A stretch of DNA of 46,298 nucleotides from an uncultured Lactobacillus sp. (GTDB lineage: Bacteria; Bacillota; Bacilli; Lactobacillales; Lactobacillaceae). A model generated the notes under the pieces. It ran no database searches, was not told where the DNA came from, and was given only the letters and a program-made list of their open reading frames with translations. Positions 17,370-26,742 of the stretch are shown here, piece by piece; position 1 is the first letter of the stretch; each line of letters opens with the position of its first letter. Position numbers and translations under genes: made by a program. The DNA lies in the NCBI RefSeq assembly GCF_945290125.1, contig NZ_CALYQV010000010.1:1-46298 (forward strand), given 5' to 3'.

Positions 17370-17419
17370 AAAAATCCCGTTATCAGTTATTTTTACAAAT
17401 AGCTATTAGCGGGATTTTT
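17370..17419 (+). terminator. Rho-independent terminator of prsA
   Basis: AAAAATCCCG pairs with CGGGATTTTT across a 30-base AT-rich loop with a further short TTA/TAG pairing. The flanking A and T runs could make it work in both directions, which would also serve the convergent ABC exporter remnant. Confidence 0.8.
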
Positions 17420-17533
17420 GCATTAAATTTTTTGATTGTAATGTCTCAACATACTTTTAATTAAATTTACAGATAACCTTTGCTCTTACAGCAACTTTCT
17501 GATTGACCAGATAACTTGACATAATTTGTCGAG

Positions 17534-19272
17534 TTAATTAGCAGTTAAACTACATAAGTTATATAAATCACCTTTTTGCTCAATCAATCTTTCATAAGAA
17601 CCTTGTTCAGTGACAGATCCATCTTTCATGAAAATCACGGCATCATATTTTTTTAATAAGTTAGGATTTAATTTATGGGTAACTACAATAGCTGTTAGAT
17701 CTTCTATTCCTAAAATGGTATTTTCAATTGCAATAGTATTTTTTTGGTCTAAAGATGATGTTGCCTCATCAAGCAATAAAATTGGCGTTTTTCTAATTAA
17801 TGCTCGTGCTATTAAAATTCTTTGCTTCTGTCCACCAGATATCTCTTTACCGTTTTCACCAACATCCATTTCAATTCCTTTAGCATTGCTTTCAACCAAT
17901 CTTCTTAAGCCAGATCTATTAATAGCATAGTTTAGTTCTTGCTTGGTAAAGGATTTGCCCAAAGTTATGTTATATCCAAGAGAATTGTTAAAAATGTAGA
18001 CTTCCTGCTGCACAATATTTATCAGTTGGTAGAGTGATGATAATTCAATAGTATTGATATTTACATCATCAATACTAATACTACTATTTCTTCCTAACTG
18101 GTAATATCTCATTAATAACCTTAGTAATGTGGTTTTACCACTTCCTGACATGCCCACAAGAGCATACTTTTTTCCTTTTTCTATTCGTAAATTAATATTT
18201 GTAAGTACTCTCTTTCCTAATTTACCTTGCTGCGGGTACGAAAAATTGACGTTAGTAAACTTAATATCTTTCTCAAATTTTTTCAGAATATGATAATTGC
18301 TGGTATCTTTTGGTTTATGTATTTTGGCCAATAATTGATTTAATGATCTAATAGCAGCCTCGCCAGCTTTTTTGTTATTCATCTCAATGCCCAATTTACT
18401 CAGCGGCAGCACGATAAAATTAACTAATTGGACAATTGCTGTGACCGCCCCAATACTCGTACTGCCATTAAAAATCATAAACAGACCGAGTCCATAAGCT
18501 ACTAGAAAAACCAAATAACCTGAAAAATCTGAAATCGCTGTCTGCGCGTCTATTATTATTATTTTCAAATTCTTTACTTATCTGCCTTTCAATATTAAAA
18601 CTCTTAATAACTAGAAAACCGGAAAGCGCATCTTTTACTTTAGAAACATAAGCGTTCTGTTGTACCAAAGCTGCATTTTGCTTTTCTTGCATTTTACCAC
18701 CTAATAAACTCATAAATATAATAGGTGCAAAACTGACTATTAGTACAGCTATTGATAGTTTCCAATTAATCATAAACATTCCAAAAATTGAAAATATTAA
18801 TTGAAAATATTAATAGAGATAAATCAGATATTACATTAAAGTAGCTTTTAATGTATTTTTTTTCAATAGTTGAAATGGTATTTGTCATAGTTGCTAAAAA
18901 AGCGCCAATACTGCTATTGTTAAATTCATTTAAATCACTTGTAATAATTTTATTAAAAATTTGTTTTCTATATTTCTTACTAAAATTGTTGCTAAATTTG
19001 TTTTTAGTCTGTTCACTAACAAAAACAGCACAGGCCAACAAAATACATACCAATAAACAAACAAATATCGTTTGCTTTAAAGCACTAACATTCCTAGCAA
19101 TTCCTGAATCAATTAACTTTTTTAAGACAAGGGCAAGTAATAAATTTATCAGTGGATAAACTAAGCCGGAAAAAATTAACGTCAGATAATAATTCAGCTT
19201 ATCGTATTCTTGGTATTTTTCATTAATATATACATCCTTCCTATTTTTAAAATTATTAATAAAAGTAATCAA
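17534..19272 (-). pseudogene. Broken ABC exporter (fused permease/ATPase)
   Basis: One ancestral gene of about 580 aa is spread over three frames. The N-terminal membrane part (19272-18766) ends early. The second piece continues with INWKLSIAVLIVSFAPII. The third carries the rest of the membrane domain and an intact ATPase: Walker A GMSGSGKTTL, signature ISGGQKQR, Walker B ILLLDEATSSLD and switch His of VVTHK. The first break is a 13-bp tandem duplication at 18786-18814: removing one copy gives the continuous LLIFSIFGMFMINWKLS. The second is a +1 shift in an AAT tract near 18556. A third is possible at the start. The fold is that of peptide/lipid exporters; the substrate cannot be told. Confidence 0.88.
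18786..18814. repeat. 13-bp tandem duplication causing a frameshift
   Basis: The unit TTGAAAATATTAA occurs twice in direct succession (18788-18800 and 18801-18813). Thirteen bases is not a multiple of three. Deleting one copy restores the membrane-domain reading frame of the ABC exporter, so this is very probably the inactivating mutation. Confidence 0.93.
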
Positions 19273-19463
19273 TAATTTAAATATATCTATGTCTTTTACT
19301 ATACGCTAAACATTTTATAATCGAAATATATATTTTAAAATAAAGTTATATTTTTTAAAATCATAAAAGAATAGTTTGAATATCAATAATTGCATTGCTT
19401 TTTATTTTTGGACAGCTAACGGTGTAATCAAGAGCATCCTCTTTCAAATTAAAGTAAATTAGA

Positions 19464-19501
19464 AAAGCAGCTAAAAGTAATGTCATACTTTTAGCTGCTT
19501 T
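19464..19501 (-). terminator. Terminator of the pbp-ylbF-yhaO-yhaN-yhaM operon
   Basis: A perfect 16-bp stem, AAAGCAGCTAAAAGTA with its complement, closes a 6-base loop. On the minus strand it is followed by TCTAATTT. It lies 55 bases after the yhaM stop. The rest of 19273-19463 is very AT-rich and probably holds the promoter of the broken exporter; I see no gene in it. Confidence 0.85.
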
Positions 19502-19555
19502 CTAGCTATGCATTTGCAATTTTTAAGTTATTTGCTTCTCATATTCTCTGAGTAA

Positions 19556-20533
19556 CTATTCTAATTTATGTGATTTAGCTAAGGATTCATCATTTTTAGG
19601 TCGATAAAATTTTCGACCACCCTGACTCATAATGTTTTCGGTAAAGTTCCCCGGTCGTGTATGTTGTAATGCATTAGTAATAGCATAAATAGACGCATCT
19701 AAATCATCAATGCGATGTAACAATTCTGCTTCCAGGAGCGCCGGCAGTTTGGGGGAACCATACTCAAATTTACCATGATGAGACAAAACCATGTGACGCA
19801 ATAAGAGTAGATCTTCTGATTCAAGATCAATATTTAATTGTTGCGCCGCTAACATAATTTGCTCGTCAATTAAAACCAAGTGACCAATCAAGTTACCCTC
19901 ATTAGTATATTGAGTTGCAGCCGGACCAGTTAATTCCAATACTTTACCCATATCATGTAAAATACAGCCAGCATATAATAACGAGCGATTAACTTGCGCA
20001 TAATTATTTGCCAATCCTTTGGCATCGCGCAACATTGACAATGTATGGTATGCTAGACCTCCTCGTACGGCATGGTGGTTACTTTTTCCAGCTGGAAACT
20101 CAAAGAAGCGTTTATCCCATTTTTTTAATAAAAAACGTACTATTCGGTTCCAAGTTGGATTTAAAATTTCAAAAACATACTGATTGATTTCTTCCTTCAT
20201 ATCAGCAACTTTTTCAGGTGCTGATTTAATAAACTGCCTGAGATCATAACCTTCTTCAGGCCCAACAACACGTAAACTATAAATTTTTATTTGTGGCTGG
20301 CCCTGATATTCTTCCCGTTTACCGTTAAGTTCAACAATTGTTCCTGAATTAAATGTAGAGGCATCCTGGTCATTGGCATCCCAAAAATTACCACGAATTT
20401 CACCAGATGAATCACCAAATGACATTGCCAAATAAAGCTTACCCTTTTTGGTGTGTCTTAGCTGCGAATTTTTAATCAACACGACCAGCTCTAGTTCTTC
20501 GCCATCATTATAATCCAGCAAACGTTTATACAT
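19556..20533 (-). CDS. yhaM: 3'-5' exoribonuclease YhaM (HD domain)
   Basis: Degrades RNA and single-stranded DNA from the 3' end. An OB-fold nucleic-acid-binding domain covers about 10-95 and an HD metal domain about 155-300, with His163 in AYHT and the HD pair in CILHDMGK (193-194), then HMVLSHHGKFEYGSP. The 325 aa length is close to the usual size. The start overlaps the yhaN stop by 8 bases with AAAGGA inside yhaN, so translation is coupled. It closes an operon with the yhaO/yhaN nuclease pair, as in other lactobacilli and in B. subtilis. Confidence 0.94.
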   Translation of the reverse strand: MYKRLLDYNDGEELELVVLIKNSQLRHTKKGKLYLAMSFGDSSGEIRGNFWDANDQDASTFNSGTIVELNGKREEYQGQPQIKIYSLRVVGPEEGYDLRQFIKSAPEKVADMKEEINQYVFEILNPTWNRIVRFLLKKWDKRFFEFPAGKSNHHAVRGGLAYHTLSMLRDAKGLANNYAQVNRSLLYAGCILHDMGKVLELTGPAATQYTNEGNLIGHLVLIDEQIMLAAQQLNIDLESEDLLLLRHMVLSHHGKFEYGSPKLPALLEAELLHRIDDLDASIYAITNALQHTRPGNFTENIMSQGGRKFYRPKNDESLAKSHKLE

Positions 20534-23027
20534 GTTCGGTTCCTTTCTTAAAAGTTAGCGGTTGTAATTGCAGTTTAGCAACAAGGCTTCTTTGGGCAGT
20601 AAAAATTAATACCTGATTGCTTTGTGCAATAGTCTGAAGCAACTTTTCAATTTCATTGATCCTTTGATCATCAAAGTTAACAAAAGAATCATCAATCAAA
20701 ATTGGTAAATTAATTTGATCCTTTATTTGTTCAACAAAAGCCAGCTTCAAAGCAAAATAAAGTTGCTCAGAGGTACCCCGAGAAAGATATTCCACCGCTA
20801 ATTTTTTACCATCAAAACGAGTAACCGTTATTTTTTTACCTATTTCAATATTATTATACCGATTATTTGTTAATAGTCGCAAATATTCTTTTGCAGTAAT
20901 TAGCATTTTAGGAAACCGTTCATTAGATGCAAGGTCAAGTGCGCGACTAATCCACTTAGCAGTAAATAAATTAGCCAAATATTCAGCACTTAAATTTCTA
21001 AGTTTAGTTTTTAAGTTTGCTAATTTTTGTCTTTCTTCGAATACTGCTGTTGAATTGGCCAAATTTTCCATCTTAACTTTAATTTCAGCCGTTTTACTTT
21101 GTAAATGATTAATATTTTCATTAAATAAGGAAATTTGAGTCGCTAAATCCTGTAATTTCTTGTGTCCACTATTTTTATCTTGTACAAATTCTTGCAATTG
21201 GGTGAGATCGCTTTGCAAACTGGATTTGAGAGCACTAATCTGGTTTTTAGTATTATCCTGTTTCAGCTTTTGTTTTTGAATTTCTCTATATTCATTTAAG
21301 TTGTTGACTTGAGCTCTAGCCAAAATCATTTTCAACTTAACATTAACTTCTTGGAGCTCTTCATCATTTTCAGTTAAATTGTTTTTTAAACTAGTTTGCT
21401 TTTCTCTGCGTTTACGATCCGTGTCTATTTTTTCAGTAAGTTGGTCTAAAGCACGCAATACATCCGAAAAATTTGCATCTATTGCTTGTTTCAGTTCTTG
21501 ACTTAACTCGACAGCAAACGGTGTGAGTAAATCAAATAACTCCTTTTTACGCAACTGATTTCTCTTTAAGTTTTGGGACAGAACCTGAAACTGTCTCCAT
21601 TCATTAATTAAATTATTGAGATCTAAATTGCTGGGATTAATGCCATATTGTTTCTCAAATAAAAACCGTTGCTCTTTAACTCTTCTGTTTCTTTCAGCTT
21701 GTACTTTAGCAGATTTTTGCATTTGCGTTTGCTGGTAATAACCAAACACTGCAAGAGCTATACCAACACCTGTAGCAAGCAAACCGAAGGCACGCGCAAT
21801 GAATAGTAAAATTAGCCCTAAAATGAAAATGGTTCCACCTAGCAAAAGAAATTGTTTTGGCTTAGTGCTTTTATCCTGGTTAATAACTGTTTCTTTTGGC
21901 GGTAGTTTTCGAAAATCTTCCTGCAGTTTTATTATTTGTTCTTCACTCAATGCAGCAATTTTGCCAAGGTTAGGATCAAGAGTTATAAGTTGCTGTTGTT
22001 CGTTTTTAATTTGCTTCTCTTTTTGTAAGCAGCTGTGATATTCCGCTTGACATTGTAAAATTTCTGGCTTCTTTTGCAGCAGCTTTGTTTCACTAATATC
22101 CTCATCTTTAACTTGAGAATATTCATTTAGCTTTTCTGAGATTTTTTGCTGTTTTTTACGCAAAGTTTCTGCTTGAAGTGCTAAATTTTGTGCAGATTGA
22201 TATTGTTCCGGATCAAAATGAATAGTTTTGATCTGATTTTGTAAATCCTGCAATTTTTCGTAACTGGGGACAAGCTTTTCAATCTTCTCCAAGCTGTCAT
22301 ATTTTCTTTGCAGTTCTAGTCTTTTTTCTTCTTCATTGTGCTGCAGCTCTTTTTGCTTTTTTAAGTCTCTGCTCAGCTCTTTATACACAGAAAACTCATT
22401 TTCAGAATCACTGACTTTACTTTGCTGTTCTTGAATCTGCAGCAAAAGCTGATTAACCGGAAGTTTCCTACCTTTCTTTTTAAATAAACTGTCAGCGTTT
22501 TTGGCAAAATCATCGCGCACAGTTATCAATTTATCACTGTCGGCTGCGCCCAAGTAATATATGCGTTCTAATAAGTCCTTTTGCTTAATCTGGTCAACTT
22601 TGGTCAACATATCCTGATTAAAGATAAAACTGTCGGCATAAAAGTTACCGTCAATATTTTTTATTTGGTCAAAAAAAACATTTTCGGGCACTACTTGATT
22701 GTCACATTTAACTGTTAGTGTGCCCAATTTAGAGCCCTTGCCATGTGCGTAAAGCCGTTCCAGCTCATAGCGCTGTCCTTTTTCATTCTCAAAAAGCAAA
22801 TAGCCTCCCATTGGACTAACTTGTGCCAAAGGAGTGTAGTTTTCAAAAAAGGGCGAATTGTGTGAACCAAGATGAAAGCCAAATAAAATTTGCTTAATAA
22901 AAGCAACGATTGTGCTTTTCCCTGCTTCATTTGCACCATAAAAGACGTTAATGTCAGGATTAAGTAAATCAAAAGTGAAATTTGAAAATTGACCAAAATT
23001 AATTATCTTAAGTTTAATTAATTTCAT
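20526..23027 (-). CDS. yhaN: Rad50/SbcC-like AAA ATPase YhaN
   Basis: SMC-like ATPase of about 833 aa. Walker A GANEAGKST is at 31-39. Long coiled coils occupy about 180-380 and 440-660, and the C-terminal half-site has LSRGTSEQLYFALKL and Walker B PILIDDSFVNFDD. A hydrophobic hairpin near 400-435 (FLLLGGTIFILGLILLFIA) interrupts the coil, as is usual for YhaN and suggesting membrane association. I start at the second ATG (23027), which is 6 bases from AAAGGAG. It overlaps the end of yhaO. It probably forms an Mre11/Rad50-like DNA-processing complex with YhaO. Confidence 0.9.
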   Translation of the reverse strand: MKLIKLKIINFGQFSNFTFDLLNPDINVFYGANEAGKSTIVAFIKQILFGFHLGSHNSPFFENYTPLAQVSPMGGYLLFENEKGQRYELERLYAHGKGSKLGTLTVKCDNQVVPENVFFDQIKNIDGNFYADSFIFNQDMLTKVDQIKQKDLLERIYYLGAADSDKLITVRDDFAKNADSLFKKKGRKLPVNQLLLQIQEQQSKVSDSENEFSVYKELSRDLKKQKELQHNEEEKRLELQRKYDSLEKIEKLVPSYEKLQDLQNQIKTIHFDPEQYQSAQNLALQAETLRKKQQKISEKLNEYSQVKDEDISETKLLQKKPEILQCQAEYHSCLQKEKQIKNEQQQLITLDPNLGKIAALSEEQIIKLQEDFRKLPPKETVINQDKSTKPKQFLLLGGTIFILGLILLFIARAFGLLATGVGIALAVFGYYQQTQMQKSAKVQAERNRRVKEQRFLFEKQYGINPSNLDLNNLINEWRQFQVLSQNLKRNQLRKKELFDLLTPFAVELSQELKQAIDANFSDVLRALDQLTEKIDTDRKRREKQTSLKNNLTENDEELQEVNVKLKMILARAQVNNLNEYREIQKQKLKQDNTKNQISALKSSLQSDLTQLQEFVQDKNSGHKKLQDLATQISLFNENINHLQSKTAEIKVKMENLANSTAVFEERQKLANLKTKLRNLSAEYLANLFTAKWISRALDLASNERFPKMLITAKEYLRLLTNNRYNNIEIGKKITVTRFDGKKLAVEYLSRGTSEQLYFALKLAFVEQIKDQINLPILIDDSFVNFDDQRINEIEKLLQTIAQSNQVLIFTAQRSLVAKLQLQPLTFKKGTEHV

Positions 23028-24225
23028 CATTGACTCCTTTCAATTTACTGTTCAGTTTTACTTCTGCCAGTTGTTTAACCTCCTGAATAAAATCTGGGTC
23101 TTGAACTAAATTATTAGTAAACTCAGTTTTTAAGGACCAGTCTTTACTAATTTGAGCAAATTGATCCGTGGTAAAAATCTCTTCTTCAGCCTGTTTAAAA
23201 TATTTTTGATCGTTAACAGCAACTGCTAATTTGCTTCCATTAATAAAACGCACATCTACCAACTGAGAACCATGAGCAAGTTTTTCTGAAATCATTTGCC
23301 AAAAATCACTGTCTTGAATTAATTCTGCTTCTTTTTCATGTAAAAAATTTGCGCCCTTTATTTGTAAGCAAAAATAGGTAGTGGCAGCCGCTTTCAAACA
23401 ATTAATAATCATCTTTTCCAGCTCGGTTTTCGCTATTGGCTTAGTTAATTCAAGCTGTCTTTTATTCCATGAAATAAGATTAGTCTGAACAAAATGAATT
23501 TTGGTTTGCTTTGTTTGCTCATCAATAGTGCCTAAATAACAGCCTTTTGGACCAGTTTCGTTAATGTGACGACCTTGAATATTGCCAGGATAAACAATTA
23601 GTGGTGTTTCTGACAATACCTGCCTTAAATGGATATGACCGAGAGCAAAATAATCGTAATTAAGATTTTGTAATTCACTTAAACTAAAAGGGGCATATAC
23701 ATTTTGAGAGCTCAAACCTGCCCTTTCCTGAGCATGCATAATACCAAAAGTGTAATGTTTACTTTTAGGAGGAAATTGGGCGGCAAGATCATCAGTAATA
23801 TGATTAGCCAAATATGAAAAACCAGTCACGTCATATTCAAAACCACTTTTAGTAGTGTAAGAAGCAGTTTCAACTTTTTCGCCCTCACCTAACAATTTAA
23901 AATACGGGTTTTCGGGTACCAAAAGGTCTTCTTTTGCCATATGATCGTGATTGCCCAAGATCATAACTACTTGAATCTTAGCTGTGATTAAGCGCTCAAT
24001 TTCACGTGCGAAAAAAATCTGGGCACTGGGATTAGGTTTGAAACTATCGAAAGTGTCACCTGCAATTAATACTAAATCAACATTTTCTTTGATAGCTAAA
24101 TCAACAATATTAGTTAAAGACTGCATCGGAGCTTTTTGAATTTGGTTAAAACTCTTAGATGGTAAAAAAGATAGCCCCAAAAATGGACTATCTAAATGTG
24201 CGTCAGAAAAATGGATAAATTTCAT
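23014..24225 (-). CDS. yhaO: Mre11/SbcD-like DNA repair exonuclease YhaO
   Basis: Metallophosphoesterase-family nuclease. The metal-site motifs are in order: FSDAHLD (Asp8, His10), LIAGDTFD, ILGNHDHM, MHAQE and ALGHIHLR. The 403 aa length fits the family. It is the nuclease half of the YhaO-YhaN pair and is expected to act on DNA ends. The last codons overlap yhaN and its start lies 9 bases after the YlbF-like gene stop. Confidence 0.93.
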   Translation of the reverse strand: MKFIHFSDAHLDSPFLGLSFLPSKSFNQIQKAPMQSLTNIVDLAIKENVDLVLIAGDTFDSFKPNPSAQIFFAREIERLITAKIQVVMILGNHDHMAKEDLLVPENPYFKLLGEGEKVETASYTTKSGFEYDVTGFSYLANHITDDLAAQFPPKSKHYTFGIMHAQERAGLSSQNVYAPFSLSELQNLNYDYFALGHIHLRQVLSETPLIVYPGNIQGRHINETGPKGCYLGTIDEQTKQTKIHFVQTNLISWNKRQLELTKPIAKTELEKMIINCLKAAATTYFCLQIKGANFLHEKEAELIQDSDFWQMISEKLAHGSQLVDVRFINGSKLAVAVNDQKYFKQAEEEIFTTDQFAQISKDWSLKTEFTNNLVQDPDFIQEVKQLAEVKLNSKLKGVNDEIN

Positions 24226-24234
24226 CGTTATTTT

Positions 24235-24585
24235 TTAATTTCTAAGACCGTCATAAAGGTCACTAACGGGTTTGGTAATTGCCTTTTGAACATCTTCAAT
24301 TGTTTTAGAGACAGCCTGCTCAGCTTGCAATAGTTGCAATATTTGATCATTCTTTTGCACTTTTTCATTCAACTTTTTATAATCTTCCTCTAAATCCTTA
24401 GGAAAGTCCCTTCCTTCAGTTTGAGAATTGATGATTTTAGTTTGCATCTCATCCATCTGCTTGAACAAAGCTGCACTTTCTTCATTGTTTTTTACTGCAT
24501 TGACGGCATTTTCTAAAGCCTTAAATTCATCAAGCTTTTGCAAATCTGTCGCTACCTGGTTTGCTGAATCGTAAATATTTATCAT
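24235..24585 (-). CDS. YlbF/YheA family protein
   Basis: A 116-aa all-helical protein matching the YlbF/YmcA superfamily, closest in feel to YheA (UPF0342): MINIYDSANQVATDLQ at the start, KNNEESAALFKQMDEMQTKI in the middle and QAVSKTIEDVQKAITKPVSDLY near the end. YlbF and YmcA of B. subtilis form a complex affecting RNA processing, sporulation and competence; the role of the YheA branch is not known. It sits between the penicillin-binding protein gene and yhaO, with GGAGGAAA before its start. Confidence 0.85.
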   Translation of the reverse strand: MINIYDSANQVATDLQKLDEFKALENAVNAVKNNEESAALFKQMDEMQTKIINSQTEGRDFPKDLEEDYKKLNEKVQKNDQILQLLQAEQAVSKTIEDVQKAITKPVSDLYDGLRN

Positions 24586-24600
24586 ATTTTTTCCTCCTAA

Positions 24601-26658
24601 TTAGTGACCTAAAAGTCCTTTTATGTCATTATACCATTCATTAATCTTTTCACTGGCAGATCCGAGCCCTTTTTCAATTTTGTCGCCAAAACCTTTTGTC
24701 CAATCAGTACCAGCACCGTTATTTTGGATAATTTGCCTTGGCGCTTGTTCTCTAAATTGATTCTGTGCCGTGTATGGCAAAATGCCCTCCATTTCTGCTT
24801 TATAAAGCCTAGTGATACCAGTTTCAGATACACCATGCATGAAATGTTGCTGATTAGTGCGATCAAAACCGACCCAAGTAGCTACAACAACATCTGGGGT
24901 ATAACCAACAATCCATTGATCCTTAGTACCAAAACCGTATGAATTAGGAACTTCGGTAGAACCGGTTTTGCCAGCAACACGATATCCGGCAGGCTGAGCT
25001 GATGTCCCTGTACCACCTGCAAATACTCCTAATAGCATTGTGGTCATCTCTTTTGCCGTGTTTTCAGAGATAATTCGATGGGTTCCTATATCGTGATTTT
25101 CAGCAATAACATTACCACTCGCATCAGTAATTTTGGTAATAAAGTAAGAATTGTTCGGTAAATTACCTTTATTAGCAAAAGCCGAATAGGCGCGTGCCAT
25201 TTGGATAGGTGAAACACCAGTTGATAATCCGCCTAAAGCCAAAGCTAAATTTTGATCTTCTTTCGGTACCTTCAAACCAAAATTATTAGCAAACTGAACG
25301 CCTTTAGATACTCCAATGCGGTCTAATAGCCAAACAGCAGGCACATTTTTACTTTGAGCTAAAGCTACATACATTGGAATTTTATCTGAATAACCATTGT
25401 CAACATTGTGTGGCTGATAACCATTTTTCCCAAAGCGCTGCAATTGGTTAGAAAGCTGGGAATCATAATGATAGCCTTGTTGCAAGGCAGGCGCATATGA
25501 AACGATAGGTTTAATTGAAGAACCAGGTTGTCTCTTCATTTGTGTAGCCCGATTATAACCACGGAAGACATGCTTGCCACGACCTCCTACTACAGCTCTT
25601 ACTGCACCAGTAGTGGGATCCATTACAACAGTTGCACCTTGAGTTTTAGTACCATCAGCAGCATTTTGAGGGAATAAATAATCCTGGTTAAATCTTTCTT
25701 GCAGCTGACTCTGATAATTTTGATTAAGGGTAGTGTATATTTTTAGACCCTTATTCATCACATCTTCTTCTTTTAAGCCATAGCGATTAATTGCTTCATC
25801 AACGACAGCGTCAAAGAAATAGGGATAACGATAGCCATCTTTATTGTGATATGTATCACGTAAAGTTAACCCAATTTTCTTTTCGCTTTCAGCCTGTGAT
25901 TTTGATAATTTTTTATTATCAACCATCAAACTCAAAATTAAATTACGCCGTGATAAAGCATAAGACATGTGATCAATGGGGTTATACTTGCTAGGATTAC
26001 GCAAAATACCTGCTAAAGTTGCACCTTCACCAACTGTCAATTGACTGGCACTCTTGCCAAAATATTTTTGGCTGGCATCTTCTACGCCCCAGACGCCATT
26101 ACCAAAATAGGAATTGTTAAGATACATGGTTAATATATCTTTTTTGGAATAAACATGATTAAGTTCGATAGCAAAGAAAAGTTCCTCAACTTTACGCGAA
26201 AATGTTTGTTTTTGAGTTAGTAAGGCATTTTTGGCTAATTGCTGGGTGATAGTTGAACCACCTCCGGCAATTTGCCCGTGATTAAGCACTATACTTAGAG
26301 CGGCCCGCCCCATTCCCTTAATACTAAAGCCGGGATTTTTCCAAAAAGTCCTGTCCTCAGTCGAAATTACAGCATTTTTCACGTTAGGTGAAATCTTGTT
26401 GTATTCAACATAAGTTCCTTTTTGTGAGTATAATGAGCCTGCTCGTTGGCTTTTTTGGTCATAAATGCCTGTCGTAGCAGGTAATGATGCTTTTAAATTT
26501 GGAATATTGGATGTTTTAACTTTAACGGTATAATAAGTACAAACCAAGAGAATGACGGTAAGCAAAATCAGAATGATCCAGCGACCGATAAAAAAACGAT
26601 GATCAAAACGGTACCATAAACCACGTTTATCGTTTTTCTTTGGTTCATTGTTTTCCAT
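24601..26658 (-). CDS. Bifunctional class A penicillin-binding protein (PBP1A/2A type)
   Basis: Membrane-anchored peptidoglycan synthase. One transmembrane segment (about 25-45) follows a charged cytoplasmic N-terminus. The glycosyltransferase domain has the catalytic Glu101 in TEDRTFW and GGSTITQQLAKN. The transpeptidase domain has Ser380 in GSSIKP, SKN at 436-438 and KTGS at 564-567. The 685 aa length is normal for a class A PBP. It is the first gene of the operon leading through ylbF-like, yhaO and yhaN to yhaM, and is divergent from the pseudouridine synthase gene. Confidence 0.94.
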   Translation of the reverse strand: MENNEPKKNDKRGLWYRFDHRFFIGRWIILILLTVILLVCTYYTVKVKTSNIPNLKASLPATTGIYDQKSQRAGSLYSQKGTYVEYNKISPNVKNAVISTEDRTFWKNPGFSIKGMGRAALSIVLNHGQIAGGGSTITQQLAKNALLTQKQTFSRKVEELFFAIELNHVYSKKDILTMYLNNSYFGNGVWGVEDASQKYFGKSASQLTVGEGATLAGILRNPSKYNPIDHMSYALSRRNLILSLMVDNKKLSKSQAESEKKIGLTLRDTYHNKDGYRYPYFFDAVVDEAINRYGLKEEDVMNKGLKIYTTLNQNYQSQLQERFNQDYLFPQNAADGTKTQGATVVMDPTTGAVRAVVGGRGKHVFRGYNRATQMKRQPGSSIKPIVSYAPALQQGYHYDSQLSNQLQRFGKNGYQPHNVDNGYSDKIPMYVALAQSKNVPAVWLLDRIGVSKGVQFANNFGLKVPKEDQNLALALGGLSTGVSPIQMARAYSAFANKGNLPNNSYFITKITDASGNVIAENHDIGTHRIISENTAKEMTTMLLGVFAGGTGTSAQPAGYRVAGKTGSTEVPNSYGFGTKDQWIVGYTPDVVVATWVGFDRTNQQHFMHGVSETGITRLYKAEMEGILPYTAQNQFREQAPRQIIQNNGAGTDWTKGFGDKIEKGLGSASEKINEWYNDIKGLLGH

Positions 26659-26742
26659 TTTATCTGCTCCTTTAGAAACAATTAAAATTGTATCATATTA
26701 GAGGACATTACCTTTATTTTCAAAAAGATTTAACAAATATTT

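Noticed and set aside
17534-19272. Broken ABC exporter as part of a bacteriocin locus.
   Set aside because: It lacks a peptidase domain, and no precursor peptide, immunity or modification gene is next to it.
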